Shown here one piece after another: positions 31,986 through 41,151 of a DNA stretch of 64,000 nt. Origin of the DNA: an uncultured Bacteroidales bacterium (GTDB lineage: Bacteria; Bacteroidota; Bacteroidia; Bacteroidales; Paludibacteraceae); NCBI GenBank assembly GCA_902778935.1, contig CACYZT010000008.1, forward strand, positions 1 through 64,000. Reading direction: 5' to 3'. A program made the translations under genes and the position numbers. The notes beneath the pieces are model-generated. The model saw only the letters and a program-made list of their open reading frames with translations. It made no database searches and was not told where the DNA came from. Numbering within the stretch: position 1 is the first letter of the stretch; every line of letters begins with the position of its first letter.

Positions 31986-33260
31986 CTACAGAAGACTCAA
32001 AAAGAAAGTAATGATGGCGGCGTTAATCAGGTCCGTAAACATACTGCCTACGATGGGAACGATGATAAACGGCTTGGCAGTATAGTGGTATTTATAGCAT
32101 ATAGCACTCATGTTCGCCATCGCATTGGGTGTGGCGCCTAAACCGAAACCGCACAGACCCGCACACAGCACTGCCGCATCGTAGGTGCGGCCTAACATCC
32201 GAAAGGCGAGGAAATAGACAAAGGCAGCCATCATTACCACCTGGGATACCAAGATAACAATGAGCGGAAGAGCCAGACTCTTCAGTTCCCATAGTTTAAG
32301 AGTTATCATCGCCATTCCGAGAAATACGGACAGACAGATATTGCCTACGCTGATGATGCGGTCCATATCAAGCAGCTTGTCTGCTTTTACCCGCTCGCCG
32401 TTTTCCTTATAGTGGAAAAGACCTAAGATATTGCGCACGAAAGCGGCTAATAGCAACGAACCGAAATAGGGAGGAAACGTGACGCCCGTCTTGGCGAGCA
32501 ACCAACTCACCAGAGTACCGCCGCCCATTACCAGGATAACGCAATAGCACGCCTTCGCATATTGCTGAAACTCCTGCTCGTTGGAACTGATACGCGTGGC
32601 ACGGCCTGCCGGAGAAGCCTCGTCACTCTCGATACCCGCCATGGCAGGGTCTATCTCTATCTCTTGCTGCTGTTTCTGCTCGTGAGTCAATTTCTTACGG
32701 ATGATAAAATCTGCCAACGGACCGCCAAGCATCGAACCTGCCACCAGACCGAATGTAGCTGCTGCCATGCCGATGGAATCAGCGCCTTTCAGTCCCATTC
32801 CCTCTAACACACCGGCAAAGCCTCCTGCCGTTCCGTGACCACCCGTCATCGACACACTGCCTGCCGTGATACCAAGCAAAGGATCGACATCCATAATCCG
32901 CGTAATACCGAGAGACAACAGGTTCTGAAAGGTAATCATTATAACCAGTAGAACCAGCATAATCAGCAAGGGTTTACCACCCTTTTTGAGCAGTTTCAGG
33001 TCGCACTGGAAACCGACGCACGTGAAGAAAGCGAGCATAAATATCTTCATCAGCGTGTCGTCAAACGATATCTCCATATGGAACCAACCGTACAATGCCA
33101 ATGTGCATAAGGAGAAAAGCAGACCGCCGGTAACCGGCGATGGGATGCAGAATCTCTGCAGAAAGCCCACCTTGCGCGTTAATATCATACCGACCATAAG
33201 CGCCAAAGCACCTACTCCGGCTGTCTGAAGCATATCCAGTTCAATACTGCTCATAATCAT
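31986..33260 (-). CDS. gltS: Sodium/glutamate symporter
   Basis: The 424-residue inner-membrane protein matches GltS, which imports glutamate with Na+. It has the family motifs FCIPSPVTGGLLFSL in the first half and AVLCAGLCGFGLGATPNAMANM in the second (the two inverted re-entrant regions), plus SVSMTGGHGTAGGFA. About ten helices are apparent. A cytoplasmic loop near residue 195-235 is long and charged (KKLTHEQKQQQEIEIDP). It is a single gene with its own promoter at 33281-33311. Confidence 0.92.
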   Translation of the reverse strand: MIMSSIELDMLQTAGVGALALMVGMILTRKVGFLQRFCIPSPVTGGLLFSLCTLALYGWFHMEISFDDTLMKIFMLAFFTCVGFQCDLKLLKKGGKPLLIMLVLLVIMITFQNLLSLGITRIMDVDPLLGITAGSVSMTGGHGTAGGFAGVLEGMGLKGADSIGMAAATFGLVAGSMLGGPLADFIIRKKLTHEQKQQQEIEIDPAMAGIESDEASPAGRATRISSNEQEFQQYAKACYCVILVMGGGTLVSWLLAKTGVTFPPYFGSLLLAAFVRNILGLFHYKENGERVKADKLLDMDRIISVGNICLSVFLGMAMITLKLWELKSLALPLIVILVSQVVMMAAFVYFLAFRMLGRTYDAAVLCAGLCGFGLGATPNAMANMSAICYKYHYTAKPFIIVPIVGSMFTDLINAAIITFFLSLL

Positions 33261-33280
33261 TACCGTTTATGTTTCGCCCG

Positions 33281-33311
33281 CAAAGGTACTACAATTTTTT
33301 GAAATGTGCAA
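33281..33311 (-). promoter_or_regulatory. Promoter for gltS (TTG-N20-TACCTTTG)
   Basis: Minus-strand TTGCACATTTC and TACCTTTGCG with 20-base spacing; about 15 bases of leader before the ATG. Confidence 0.75.
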
Positions 33312-33464
33312 GATTTTATATAAAAAAAACTTATCCTCTTCCTCCACCTCGCTATAGCCATCGCCATAGTGTATTATTGCGTGCAAACCGAGGTTTTCAC
33401 TACGTAAAAAAAAGATACGATTATTAAGATTTCTTCTTTTTTTTCAAAAAAAAGTCAATTTTAT

Positions 33465-33495
33465 TTGCGTATATGAAAAAATATTACTAACTTTG
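33465..33495 (+). promoter_or_regulatory. Promoter for the TPR lipoprotein operon (TTG-N20-TAACTTTG)
   Basis: TTGCGTATATG at 33465 and TAACTTTGCA at 33488 with exact 20-base spacing. Confidence 0.78.
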
Positions 33496-33540
33496 CAGTC
33501 GAAATATGTAAATATACAAAATTAATAATTTTATATGCAT

Positions 33541-35226
33541 ATGAAAAAAGGTTTATTTCTTAGCCTCATTGCTGCAGTAGCAATGTTGGCATCGTGCAAC
33601 AAAACGTTGCCTAATCCCGAACAAATCACTGTTAATCCGAGCCCGCTGGAGGTTAAAGGCGGTAAGGTTAATGCTGACATCACCGGTACTTTCCCCGAGA
33701 AGAAATTCGTGAAGAAAGGTGTGCTGGTTGTTACTCCGGTTCTCAAGTATGGCGACCAGGAAGTGCTTGGCGAGCCTGTTACCTATGTAGGTGAGAAAGC
33801 TGCTGAGAACGGCAAGACCGTTAACTACAAGAATGGTGGTACCTACAGCCAGAGCTGCTCGTTCGACTATGTTCCCGCTATGCGCAAATCCGAACTCTAC
33901 CTGCGCTTCGAGGGTAAAATCGGCAAGAAAGAGATTGAGATTCCTGACCTCAAGATTGCTGACGGTGTCGTTGCTACCGCTGAGTTGGCTAATGCCAAGG
34001 ACAACAAAACAGCTGCTACTCCCGACAAGTTCCAACGCGTTATTCAGGAGTTGACCGAGGCTGACATTAAGTTCCTCATCCAGAGCTCAGAACTCCGCTC
34101 CAAAGAGACCAAGAGCGACGAGATGAAAGCTCTCCAGGCTGCTATCAAGGACGCCAAAGAGGCTGAGCGCAAAGAGATTAACAAAATCGAAGTTGCCGGC
34201 TACGCATCTCCGGATGGTGGTATGGATCTCAACGAGAAACTCGCTCAGAACCGTCAGAAAGTGGCTGCTAACTTCCTCAAGAACGACCTCAAGAAAAACA
34301 AGGTGACGAACGCTATCGAGTCGAATATCACCGCTGAGGACTGGGAAGGCTTCCAGAAAGCTATGGAGAACAGCAACATGCGTGACAAAGACCTCGTTCT
34401 GCGCGTGCTCTCTATGTACAGCGATCCCGAGGAGCGCGAAGCACAAATCAAGAACCTGAGCTCCGTTTACGGTACTATCGCAGAGGAGATCCTTCCTGCT
34501 CTCCGTCGCAGCCGCCTCATCCTCACTACCGACCTCATCGGTAAGAGCGATGACGAAATCAAGAAACTCGCGAAGGAAGATCCGTCGCAACTCAGCGTTG
34601 AGGAGCTGCTCTATGCTGCTACCCTGACCGACGACAAGGCTGAGCAAATGGCTATCTATAAGAAAGCTGCTGAGCTCTACAATGACTACCGCGCTTACAA
34701 CGGTATGGGCCAACTCTACTTCGAGGACGGCAATATCGCAGAGGCTCGTCGTTGCTATGCTAAAGCGCTGGAGATTCAACCGAACGATCCGGACGTGAAC
34801 TACAACGCAGGTGTGGCTGCTATGGCTGACGGTGACCTCGCTAAGGCAGAGGAATACCTCGGCAAGGCTGCCGGCACGAAGGCTAACCTCAATGCCGCTC
34901 TGGGTACGCTCTACACGCAGAAGGGTGACTATGCTGCTGCCAAGAAAGCTTACGGCGACACTCCGTCGAACAACGCTGCCGTTCAGCAGATCCTCAACGA
35001 GGACTATGCAGGAGCTGCCAAGACGCTTGACGCCGTTAAGGAGCCGAACGCAACGACCGCTTACCTCAAGGCTGTTGTAGGTGCTCGCACCAACGATAAA
35101 GCAACTGTGTATGCTAACCTCAAATCGGCTATCGCACAGGACGCTTCCTTCAAGGCTCGCGCTGCTCAGGACATCGAGTTCGCTAAGTTTGCTGAGGAAG
35201 CTGAGTTCCAAGCTATCGTTAAATAA
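33541..35226 (+). CDS. Lipoprotein with OmpA-like and TPR regions
   Basis: The 561-residue protein has a lipoprotein signal (LSLIAAVAMLASC), an N-terminal beta-rich part with FPEKKFVKKGVLVVTPVLKY, an OmpA-like peptidoglycan-binding segment near residues 220-265 (KIEVAGYASPDGGMDLNEKLAQNRQKVA), and TPR repeats from about 380 to 490 (AYNGMGQLYFEDGNIAEARRCYAKALEI, DVNYNAGVAAMADGDLAKAEEYLGKA). It probably links the outer membrane to peptidoglycan, possibly as a type IX secretion or gliding-type accessory. Codons are strongly biased and the promoter is strong, so it should be abundant. The ATG at 33541 is preferred to one two codons upstream. Confidence 0.78.
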   Translation: MKKGLFLSLIAAVAMLASCNKTLPNPEQITVNPSPLEVKGGKVNADITGTFPEKKFVKKGVLVVTPVLKYGDQEVLGEPVTYVGEKAAENGKTVNYKNGGTYSQSCSFDYVPAMRKSELYLRFEGKIGKKEIEIPDLKIADGVVATAELANAKDNKTAATPDKFQRVIQELTEADIKFLIQSSELRSKETKSDEMKALQAAIKDAKEAERKEINKIEVAGYASPDGGMDLNEKLAQNRQKVAANFLKNDLKKNKVTNAIESNITAEDWEGFQKAMENSNMRDKDLVLRVLSMYSDPEEREAQIKNLSSVYGTIAEEILPALRRSRLILTTDLIGKSDDEIKKLAKEDPSQLSVEELLYAATLTDDKAEQMAIYKKAAELYNDYRAYNGMGQLYFEDGNIAEARRCYAKALEIQPNDPDVNYNAGVAAMADGDLAKAEEYLGKAAGTKANLNAALGTLYTQKGDYAAAKKAYGDTPSNNAAVQQILNEDYAGAAKTLDAVKEPNATTAYLKAVVGARTNDKATVYANLKSAIAQDASFKARAAQDIEFAKFAEEAEFQAIVK

Positions 35227-35462
35227 TGTCGGTATTATTTCCGAAAGTACCAAAACCCCGTGAGTGGGACTATCGCCCCATTTACTTTGATAAGGAAAAG
35301 GAGGCGCGCAAGGATAAAAAACTTGCGCGTCTTCGTCGCGGGGCTTTTCGTGAAGAGCACGAAAAGAACATGACCGAACTGCGCAAAAAGAAACAGTCCA
35401 AGCTCGTCCTGTGGCTTGTGCTGCTCGGTTTGCTCATCTTCGGCGTATATATACTCCTTTAA
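35226..35462 (+). CDS. Small membrane protein, unknown function
   Basis: The 78-residue protein has a basic, charged N-terminal part (about 55 residues, rich in KEARKDKKLARLRRG and KNMTELRKKKQ) and one C-terminal transmembrane helix (LVLWLVLLGLLIFGVYILL). The ATG overlaps the stop of the TPR lipoprotein gene (TAATG). It looks like a tail-anchored inner-membrane protein with a cytoplasmic basic region. It precedes mutL in a manner seen in other Bacteroidales, but I know of no role. Confidence 0.7.
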   Translation: MSVLFPKVPKPREWDYRPIYFDKEKEARKDKKLARLRRGAFREEHEKNMTELRKKKQSKLVLWLVLLGLLIFGVYILL

Positions 35463-35494
35463 TATATAACAAGGAGTAATCCGTTTGTGTCCTT

Positions 35495-35510
35495 TTAGCA
35501 AAGCGGTCTT
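35495..35510 (+). repeat. Single ACAG-hairpin-CGGTCT-type unit just before mutL
   Basis: TTAG-CAAAG-CGGTCTT ends two bases before the mutL ATG, in the place of a ribosome-binding site. Confidence 0.6.
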
Positions 35511-35512
35511 AT

Positions 35513-37279
35513 ATGGATATCATTCATCTTTTACCGGACAGCGTAGCGAATCAAATCGCAGCAGGAGAGGTCATACAAAGGCCTGCTTCCTGTCTGAAGG
35601 AACTCGTCGAGAACAGCTTGGATGCCGGCGCAAAGCGCATCCAGGTCATCGTTCGCGACGCAGGGCGCACGTTGCTGCAGGTCATAGACGATGGTATCGG
35701 AATGAGCGAAATGGATGCCCGTCTGGCATTCGAGAGACACGCAACCAGTAAGATTCGCGAAGCGCAGGACCTGTTCTCCCTCCGTACGATGGGTTTTCGC
35801 GGAGAGGCACTCGCTTCTATTTGCGCAGTCGCACAGGTAGAGATGACCACCCGCAGAGCCGAAGACGAAACGGGTACGCTCATTGAGATTCACGGCTCAG
35901 ATGTCGTTCGGCAGGAACCGTGTTCCTGTCCCGTAGGCACGAACATCAAAGTGAGCAATCTTTTCTTTAATGTACCCGTTCGGCGTAAGTTCCTCAAGAC
36001 CGACCAGACGGAGTTACGCAATCTGCTCAACGAGTTCTACCATATCGTGCTTGTCTATCCGAAAGTAGCCTTTACCTTCGTTCACAATGACGAAATCCTG
36101 CTTGAGTTGCCTGTAGGCACAGAGAAACAACGTATCGAAGCCGTCTTCGGCAACCCGAAGAAAAACAGTTACACTTCCGCCTTTGTGGATATCAACACAC
36201 AGACCGAACTGGTGTCCATCCGCGGATTCGTCATCAAACCGGAGAACGCTACCAGAAAAGCGGAGCAGTATTTCTTCGTTAACGGCCGATATATGCGCCA
36301 TCCGTACTTCCTCAAAGCCGTCTTAACGGCTTATTCAGGTATGTTACCGGCGGATTACCAGCCTTCGTTCTTCATCTATTTTGACATTAATCCGGAGTCG
36401 ATAGATGTCAACATCCATCCGACGAAAACGGAGATCAAGTTCGCCGATGAGCAAACTATCTTCCAGATACTCATGGCCTCGGTACGCGAAGCGCTGGGTA
36501 AGTTCACACTGGCTCCGCAGATAGACTTCGATACCTCCGGCAATATAGACATCCCTGCGCAAACGAACGAACCGGTAAGCAAGCCGCAGATACATGTCGA
36601 TACGACCTACAACCCCTTCCATACACGCGGCACTATCTATCCCGATAAGCCAACCAAAGGCTGGGAGAACTTGTTTGCACCCGATTTGCTGATGACCGAC
36701 CAAACGCCGATGGATGCCGATTCCCGCCCGATATGGCAATATGGCGGCAAGTACATCCTTATGCCGACGGAGGAGGGACTAATGTTTATCAACCAGCATC
36801 GCGCTCATGTAGCCGTGCTCTATGCGCAGTTCCTTGAGCAGTTGGCGCAGACACAAGGAGCGATGCAGCAGTTACTGTTCCCGGAAGTGCTGACTTTGCC
36901 TCAAGACGAACTTGTGCTGCTCGGACAACTGTTGCCTGACCTGCAAGCGATCGGTTTTGACATCGAGCAACTCAGTCCGGACAGCTATTCGATACAAGGC
37001 GTTCCGGCGCAATTATCCACTCTATCGCCACTTCCGGTCCTACAGCATATCCTTCACCAAGTACGGGAGATAGGCGCAAACACTCAGAACGAATGGCGCG
37101 AACAGATTGCATTGGGCTTGGCGGAGAGTGCCGCCATTCCGTATGGAAAAACGATGACCGAACCGGAAATGCGGGACCTCGTGAACCGAATGATGCAACT
37201 TCCCAATTACCGCCGCACAGCAGACGGAAAGACGATTGTCTCGCTGCTGACCGATGACGAACTGAATAAACGGTTCTAA
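35513..37279 (+). CDS. mutL: DNA mismatch repair protein MutL
   Basis: The 588-residue MutL has the N-terminal GHKL ATPase: ELVENSLDAGAK with the catalytic Glu and Asn, DDGIGM, FRGEALASI, and the dimer arm KFLKTDQTELRNLL. The C-terminal region has LMFINQHRAHVAVLYAQF where endonuclease-type MutL has DQHAxxERxxYE; the Asp and both Glu are replaced, so the classical nicking motif is not intact. Relatives in Bacteroidetes may also deviate here, so strand discrimination by another nuclease is possible. One repeat unit lies directly upstream of the ATG. Confidence 0.92.
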   Translation: MDIIHLLPDSVANQIAAGEVIQRPASCLKELVENSLDAGAKRIQVIVRDAGRTLLQVIDDGIGMSEMDARLAFERHATSKIREAQDLFSLRTMGFRGEALASICAVAQVEMTTRRAEDETGTLIEIHGSDVVRQEPCSCPVGTNIKVSNLFFNVPVRRKFLKTDQTELRNLLNEFYHIVLVYPKVAFTFVHNDEILLELPVGTEKQRIEAVFGNPKKNSYTSAFVDINTQTELVSIRGFVIKPENATRKAEQYFFVNGRYMRHPYFLKAVLTAYSGMLPADYQPSFFIYFDINPESIDVNIHPTKTEIKFADEQTIFQILMASVREALGKFTLAPQIDFDTSGNIDIPAQTNEPVSKPQIHVDTTYNPFHTRGTIYPDKPTKGWENLFAPDLLMTDQTPMDADSRPIWQYGGKYILMPTEEGLMFINQHRAHVAVLYAQFLEQLAQTQGAMQQLLFPEVLTLPQDELVLLGQLLPDLQAIGFDIEQLSPDSYSIQGVPAQLSTLSPLPVLQHILHQVREIGANTQNEWREQIALGLAESAAIPYGKTMTEPEMRDLVNRMMQLPNYRRTADGKTIVSLLTDDELNKRF

Positions 37280-37293
37280 TAAAATCAAATACT

Positions 37294-38169
37294 ATGAAAA
37301 AATCTTACAGCGTAAGCGGTCTTACAGCAAAGCGGTCTTACAGGCTATTTATAGCCGGTCTTACAGTGTTAACGGTCTTTTGTCTAAGTTCCTGTACGCC
37401 GCAGGACCATCTGACCATCCTGCATACGAACGATACTCATTCGCAAGTGGAGCCCAAAGCGAATAACGAAGGCGGATATGCCCGCCGAATGGGACTAATC
37501 AAAGAGGAGCGAAAAAGAGACCGCCATTTGCTGCTCGTCGATGCCGGCGACTTCTGTCAAGGCACACCCTATTTCAATTTCTATCACGGCCGTGTCGAAC
37601 TCAACGCCATGAACCGAATGGGCTACGATGCCGCTACGCTTGGTAACCATGAGTTTGACAACGGACTGGATACCCTTGCCGCGGTGCTTCAAACGGCGAA
37701 CTTCCCTATCGTCTGCTCCAACTATGACTTCACGGGCACAGCGATGGAAGGCGTGACTCAATCGTTCGCTATCCTTCATAAAGGCGGTCTCAAGATAGGC
37801 ATTTTCGGATTAGGATGCGACCCGAAAGGCATCATCTCCGACAAGAACTTCGAACCCGCCAAATACCTTGACCCCGTTTCGGTAGCACAGGCGATGGCAG
37901 ACACCTTAAACGCGCTTAACTGCGACGTGGTCGTTTGTCTGAGCCATCTCGGTACCTTCGGCAAGGCCGAAGAAGATATATGCGATGCAACGGTCGCCCG
38001 CAAAACGCGCGGTATTGATGTATTCGTTGGCGGTCACACCCATAAAATGTATGACCATTTGCGTGTAGCCAACCTCGACGGCTATTCCATTCCTCTCTGC
38101 CAAATGGGTAAGAGCGGCGTGTATTTGGGCAAAATAATGTTAACTTTGAGTGACAAAAACGAAAAATAA
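37294..38169 (+). CDS. Lipoprotein with 5'-nucleotidase metallophosphatase domain
   Basis: The 291-residue product has a lipoprotein signal ending CLSSC and then the metallophosphatase domain of UshA-type 5'-nucleotidases: LTILHTNDTHSQ, LLVDAGDFCQGTP, TLGNHEFDNG and VFVGGHTHKMY, which supply the two-metal site. The C-terminal specificity domain is missing and is encoded at 6279-7073. The signal sequence GLTAKRSYRLFIAGLTVL matches that of the other half (GLTAKRSNRWLAIGLTVL) and is encoded by four repeat units. The two may form a heteromeric enzyme at the cell surface or in the periplasm. It follows mutL by 14 bases. Confidence 0.88.
   Translation: MKKSYSVSGLTAKRSYRLFIAGLTVLTVFCLSSCTPQDHLTILHTNDTHSQVEPKANNEGGYARRMGLIKEERKRDRHLLLVDAGDFCQGTPYFNFYHGRVELNAMNRMGYDAATLGNHEFDNGLDTLAAVLQTANFPIVCSNYDFTGTAMEGVTQSFAILHKGGLKIGIFGLGCDPKGIISDKNFEPAKYLDPVSVAQAMADTLNALNCDVVVCLSHLGTFGKAEEDICDATVARKTRGIDVFVGGHTHKMYDHLRVANLDGYSIPLCQMGKSGVYLGKIMLTLSDKNEK
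37307..37379 (+). repeat. ACAG-hairpin-CGGTCT repeat cluster in a signal peptide
   Basis: Four units: ACAG-CGTAAG-CGGTCTT, ACAG-CAAAG-CGGTCTT, ACAG-GCTATTTATAGC-CGGTCTT (a clear GCTAT/ATAGC hairpin) and ACAG-TGTTAA-CGGTCTT. They encode most of the signal peptide. Confidence 0.88.
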
Positions 38170-38180
38170 GGCAGAAAAAT

Positions 38181-38211
38181 TTGTTTATTTCAAAAAAAAG
38201 CAGTAATTTTG
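38181..38211 (+). promoter_or_regulatory. Promoter for acpP-fabF (TTG-N20-TAATTTTG)
   Basis: TTGTTTATTTC, A8-tract, GCAG, TAATTTTGCA with 20-base spacing; leader about 75 bases. Confidence 0.78.
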
Positions 38212-38293
38212 CAGCGATTTTGCGAAGTAGGCGAAATTCAAGAAATACGAAACGTATATACAAACAATAAAAACACACTAAAATTTTAGTATT

Positions 38294-38533
38294 ATGGCAG
38301 AAATTGAAGCTAAAGTGAAAGCAATCATTGCTGATAAGCTTGGTGTAGAAGAGTCTCAGGTTACCAACGAGGCTAATTTCCAAACCGATCTGGGTGCTGA
38401 TTCGCTCGACACAGTCGAGATGATTATGGAGTTCGAGAAGGAATTCAACATTGAGATTCCTGACGAGGATACCCAGAAGATTGCTACCGTAGGCGATGCT
38501 ATCGCTTATGTAGAGAAGAAAGTTGCGAAATAA
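38294..38533 (+). CDS. acpP: Acyl carrier protein
   Basis: The 79-residue acidic protein carries growing acyl chains in fatty acid synthesis on a phosphopantetheine arm attached to S37 in GADSLDTVE. The helices and length are standard. It has its own promoter, a strong hairpin after its stop codon, and fabF directly downstream, the usual arrangement. Confidence 0.96.
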   Translation: MAEIEAKVKAIIADKLGVEESQVTNEANFQTDLGADSLDTVEMIMEFEKEFNIEIPDEDTQKIATVGDAIAYVEKKVAK

Positions 38534-38554
38534 ATTTCTTTTCACATTAGTTTG

Positions 38555-38594
38555 CGAGTTTACGGGAAACCTGTAAACTCGTATGCTTTTTATT
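38555..38594 (+). terminator. Hairpin between acpP and fabF, partial terminator
   Basis: CGAGTTTACGGG-AAA-CCTGTAAACTCG forms a 12-pair stem (one G-T) followed by TATGCTTTTTATT. No promoter lies between it and fabF, so it probably lets only part of the transcripts through, keeping acpP above fabF. Confidence 0.7.
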
Positions 38595-38610
38595 AGTACT
38601 TTAGATATAT

Positions 38611-39870
38611 ATGCAGTTAAGACGTGTAGTCATAACGGGTCTTGGAGCCCTCACTCCGGTAGGAAATTCAGCTCCCGAGACTTGGGCAGCGCTGATAGTA
38701 GGCAAGAATGGGATTGAGCCTATCACCGCCTTTGATGCTACGCTCTTCAAGACGCATTTTGCGGGCGAGGTAAAGAATTTTAATCCTGAGTTGGTTATTG
38801 ACCGCAAAGAAGTGCGCAAGATGGACCGCTATTCTCAGTTCTCGGTATGCGTAGCCGATGAGGCGCTGAAGGACAGCGGTCTGGATTTGGAGAAAGAAGA
38901 CCGTAGTCGTGTTGGTGTGATTTGGGGAAGCGGAATGGGCGGATTGCAATCCACGGAGTCTGAAATCATCGATTTTGCAAAAGGCGACGGAGTGCCCCGT
39001 TTCAATCCGTTCATGATTCCCAAAGCCATTCCGAGTATCGCGGCAGGGCATATATCCATCCGTTTCGGTCTGGGCGGTCCGAGTTTCTCGGTTAGTACCG
39101 CTTGTTCCTCTTCGTCGCACGCTGTAGGCACGGCGTTTGACCAGATTCGTCTCGGTCACGCGGATGTACTTCTCACGGGCGGCGCGGATGCGGATGTGAC
39201 CTACACCGGTATTGGTGGTTTCAACTCGCTGCATGCTCTCTCTACGCGCAACGACAGTCCTCAGACGGCGAGTCGTCCGTTCTCCAAGTCCCGTGACGGT
39301 TTCGTACTGGGAGAAGGCGCAGCCTGTCTGATACTCGAAGAGTACGAGCACGCCAAAGCACGCGGAGCGAAGATATATGCGGAGATGTTAGGCGAAGGAA
39401 TGACTTCCGATGCCTACCATATGACCGCGCCGGACCCGGAAGGCAAAGGCGCAGAGCGTGTGATGAGACTTGCGCTGCGGGATGCCGGGCTGCAACCGGA
39501 ACAGATTGATTACATCAATACGCACGGCACATCCACTCCGCTTGGCGATGTGACCGAACTGAACGCTATCATGCGTGTGTTCGGCGAACATGTGTATGAG
39601 ATGAATCTCGATTCGACGAAGTCGATGACAGGACACATGATCGGAGCTACCGGAGCTGTGGAAGCCCTCACGTGTATCATGGCGCTCAAGGATGGTATCA
39701 TCCCTCCGACGATCAACCATGACCCGGATGACACGGACGAGAATATCGACTATCGTATTAACTTCACATTCGACAAAGCACAGAAACGCGACATTCGCTA
39801 TGCGCTAAGCAACACCTTCGGTTTCGGCGGACACAATGCATGTCTGATATTCAAGAAATGGGAGGATTAA
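38611..39870 (+). CDS. fabF: 3-oxoacyl-ACP synthase II
   Basis: The 419-residue condensing enzyme extends fatty acyl-ACP with malonyl-ACP. The catalytic cysteine C165 is in STACSSSSHA; the two histidines are in NTHGTSTPLGD and TGHMIGATGA, and the lysine in STKSMTGH. The opening RRVVITGLGALTPVGN and closing NTFGFGGHNACLIF are standard. It follows acpP in a typical fatty acid synthesis pair. Confidence 0.96.
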   Translation: MQLRRVVITGLGALTPVGNSAPETWAALIVGKNGIEPITAFDATLFKTHFAGEVKNFNPELVIDRKEVRKMDRYSQFSVCVADEALKDSGLDLEKEDRSRVGVIWGSGMGGLQSTESEIIDFAKGDGVPRFNPFMIPKAIPSIAAGHISIRFGLGGPSFSVSTACSSSSHAVGTAFDQIRLGHADVLLTGGADADVTYTGIGGFNSLHALSTRNDSPQTASRPFSKSRDGFVLGEGAACLILEEYEHAKARGAKIYAEMLGEGMTSDAYHMTAPDPEGKGAERVMRLALRDAGLQPEQIDYINTHGTSTPLGDVTELNAIMRVFGEHVYEMNLDSTKSMTGHMIGATGAVEALTCIMALKDGIIPPTINHDPDDTDENIDYRINFTFDKAQKRDIRYALSNTFGFGGHNACLIFKKWED

Positions 39871-39952
39871 GAGCCGGCGAAGGAAAACATACAGGGATCA
39901 GCGCCCCTTAAAAGCGCTGTTTAGTCACAACAATTTATTTAAGGTTAAGGTT

Positions 39953-40147
39953 ATGATTACAAAAATTGGTGAGAATGCAGGCCTCGTTTGGGGTGCTCTG
40001 CAGAGCGGTGCTAAAGATTTGAAGGCACTGAAGAAAGCAACAAAGCTTAAAAACGACGAGTTGTTCTTGGCTCTGGGCTGGTTGGCACGTGAAGGCAAAC
40101 TGACCTTTGCAGCAAAAGGCGAAGAGACCGTCGTAGCCTTGGCGTAA
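39953..40147 (+). CDS. DUF2582 winged helix protein
   Basis: The 64-residue protein ([23 protein letters not shown]...) matches the small winged-helix DUF2582 family: three helices and a wing ending [15 protein letters not shown]. Such proteins are widespread in Bacteroidetes; a DNA-binding or protein-interaction role is assumed but unproved. It lies between fabF and asd and is separated from asd by two bases, so it is co-transcribed with it. Confidence 0.85.
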   Translation: MITKIGENAGLVWGALQSGAKDLKALKKATKLKNDELFLALGWLAREGKLTFAAKGEETVVALA

Positions 40148-40149
40148 TT

Positions 40150-41151
40150 ATGGTCATTGCAATTGTAGGCGCCTCAGGCGCCGTCGGACAGGAATTGCTG
40201 GCTGTCCTCGAACAGCGGCAATTTCCTGTAACCGAACTAAGGCTCTTCGGTTCAGAACGAAGTGCCGGAACCAAGTATCAATTCTGCTGCAAAGCGTACG
40301 AAGTACAAGAGCTGCAGCACAACGACGCTTTCAAGGGCGTCGATATTGCGTTTGTCTCCGCGGGCGCGAGTGTGTCACGTGCGTATGCAGAGGATATCAC
40401 CCGTTTCGGGACTGTGATGATTGATAACTCATCGGCCTTCCGTATGGATGCAGATGTGCCGTTGGTAGTCCCCGAAGTGAACGCGTCAGACGCACTTAAT
40501 CGTCCTCGTAACATCATCGCCAACCCTAACTGCACAACCATTCAGATGGTCGTAGCCCTTCAGGCGATAGAGCGCTTGAGTCATATCAAGCGTGTGCATG
40601 TATCGACCTATCAAGCGGCATCCGGTGCCGGCGCACAGGCGATGAAAGAACTCGAGACACAATACCGTCAGGTGCTGAACGGAGAAGAAGTGACGGTAAA
40701 CAAATTCGCGTACCAATTGGCATACAATCTCATTCCTCATATCGATGTGTTTACTGAAAACGGTTACACGAAAGAGGAGTTGAAGATGTTCAACGAGACG
40801 CGCAAAATCATGCACTCGGATATCAAGGTCAGCGCCACATGTGTGCGTGTGCCTTCGCTTCGGGCGCACAGCGAGAGTATTTGGGTAGAGACCGAACGTC
40901 CGATTAGTGTAGAGGAAGCCCAAACGGCTTTTGTAAACGCAGAGGGTTGCATACTGATGGATGAACCGGAGAAGAAGATTTATCCTATGCCGCTCTTCCT
41001 GAGCGGAAAAGACGAAGTGTTCATCGGTCGTGTGCGCAAAGACCTGACGGACGAGAACGGACTGAGTTTCTGGTGCGTGAGCGACCAGATTCGCAAAGGT
41101 GCGGCCCTCAATGCCGTACAGATAGCGGAATACCTGTTACATCAACCATGA
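40150..41151 (+). CDS. asd: Aspartate-semialdehyde dehydrogenase
   Basis: The 333-residue NADPH enzyme reduces aspartyl phosphate to the semialdehyde, the branch point to lysine, diaminopimelate, threonine and methionine. It has [14 protein letters not shown] at the N-terminus, the catalytic C128 in [10 protein letters not shown], and the active-site histidine in [17 protein letters not shown]. Length is normal. The stop codon overlaps the ATG of the U32 gene, beginning a series of overlapping genes through trmD. Confidence 0.94.
   Translation: MVIAIVGASGAVGQELLAVLEQRQFPVTELRLFGSERSAGTKYQFCCKAYEVQELQHNDAFKGVDIAFVSAGASVSRAYAEDITRFGTVMIDNSSAFRMDADVPLVVPEVNASDALNRPRNIIANPNCTTIQMVVALQAIERLSHIKRVHVSTYQAASGAGAQAMKELETQYRQVLNGEEVTVNKFAYQLAYNLIPHIDVFTENGYTKEELKMFNETRKIMHSDIKVSATCVRVPSLRAHSESIWVETERPISVEEAQTAFVNAEGCILMDEPEKKIYPMPLFLSGKDEVFIGRVRKDLTDENGLSFWCVSDQIRKGAALNAVQIAEYLLHQP

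Noticed and set aside
39899-39918. AGCGC/GCGCT hairpin after fabF as a terminator
   Set aside because: Five pairs with a large loop and no T-run; left uncalled.
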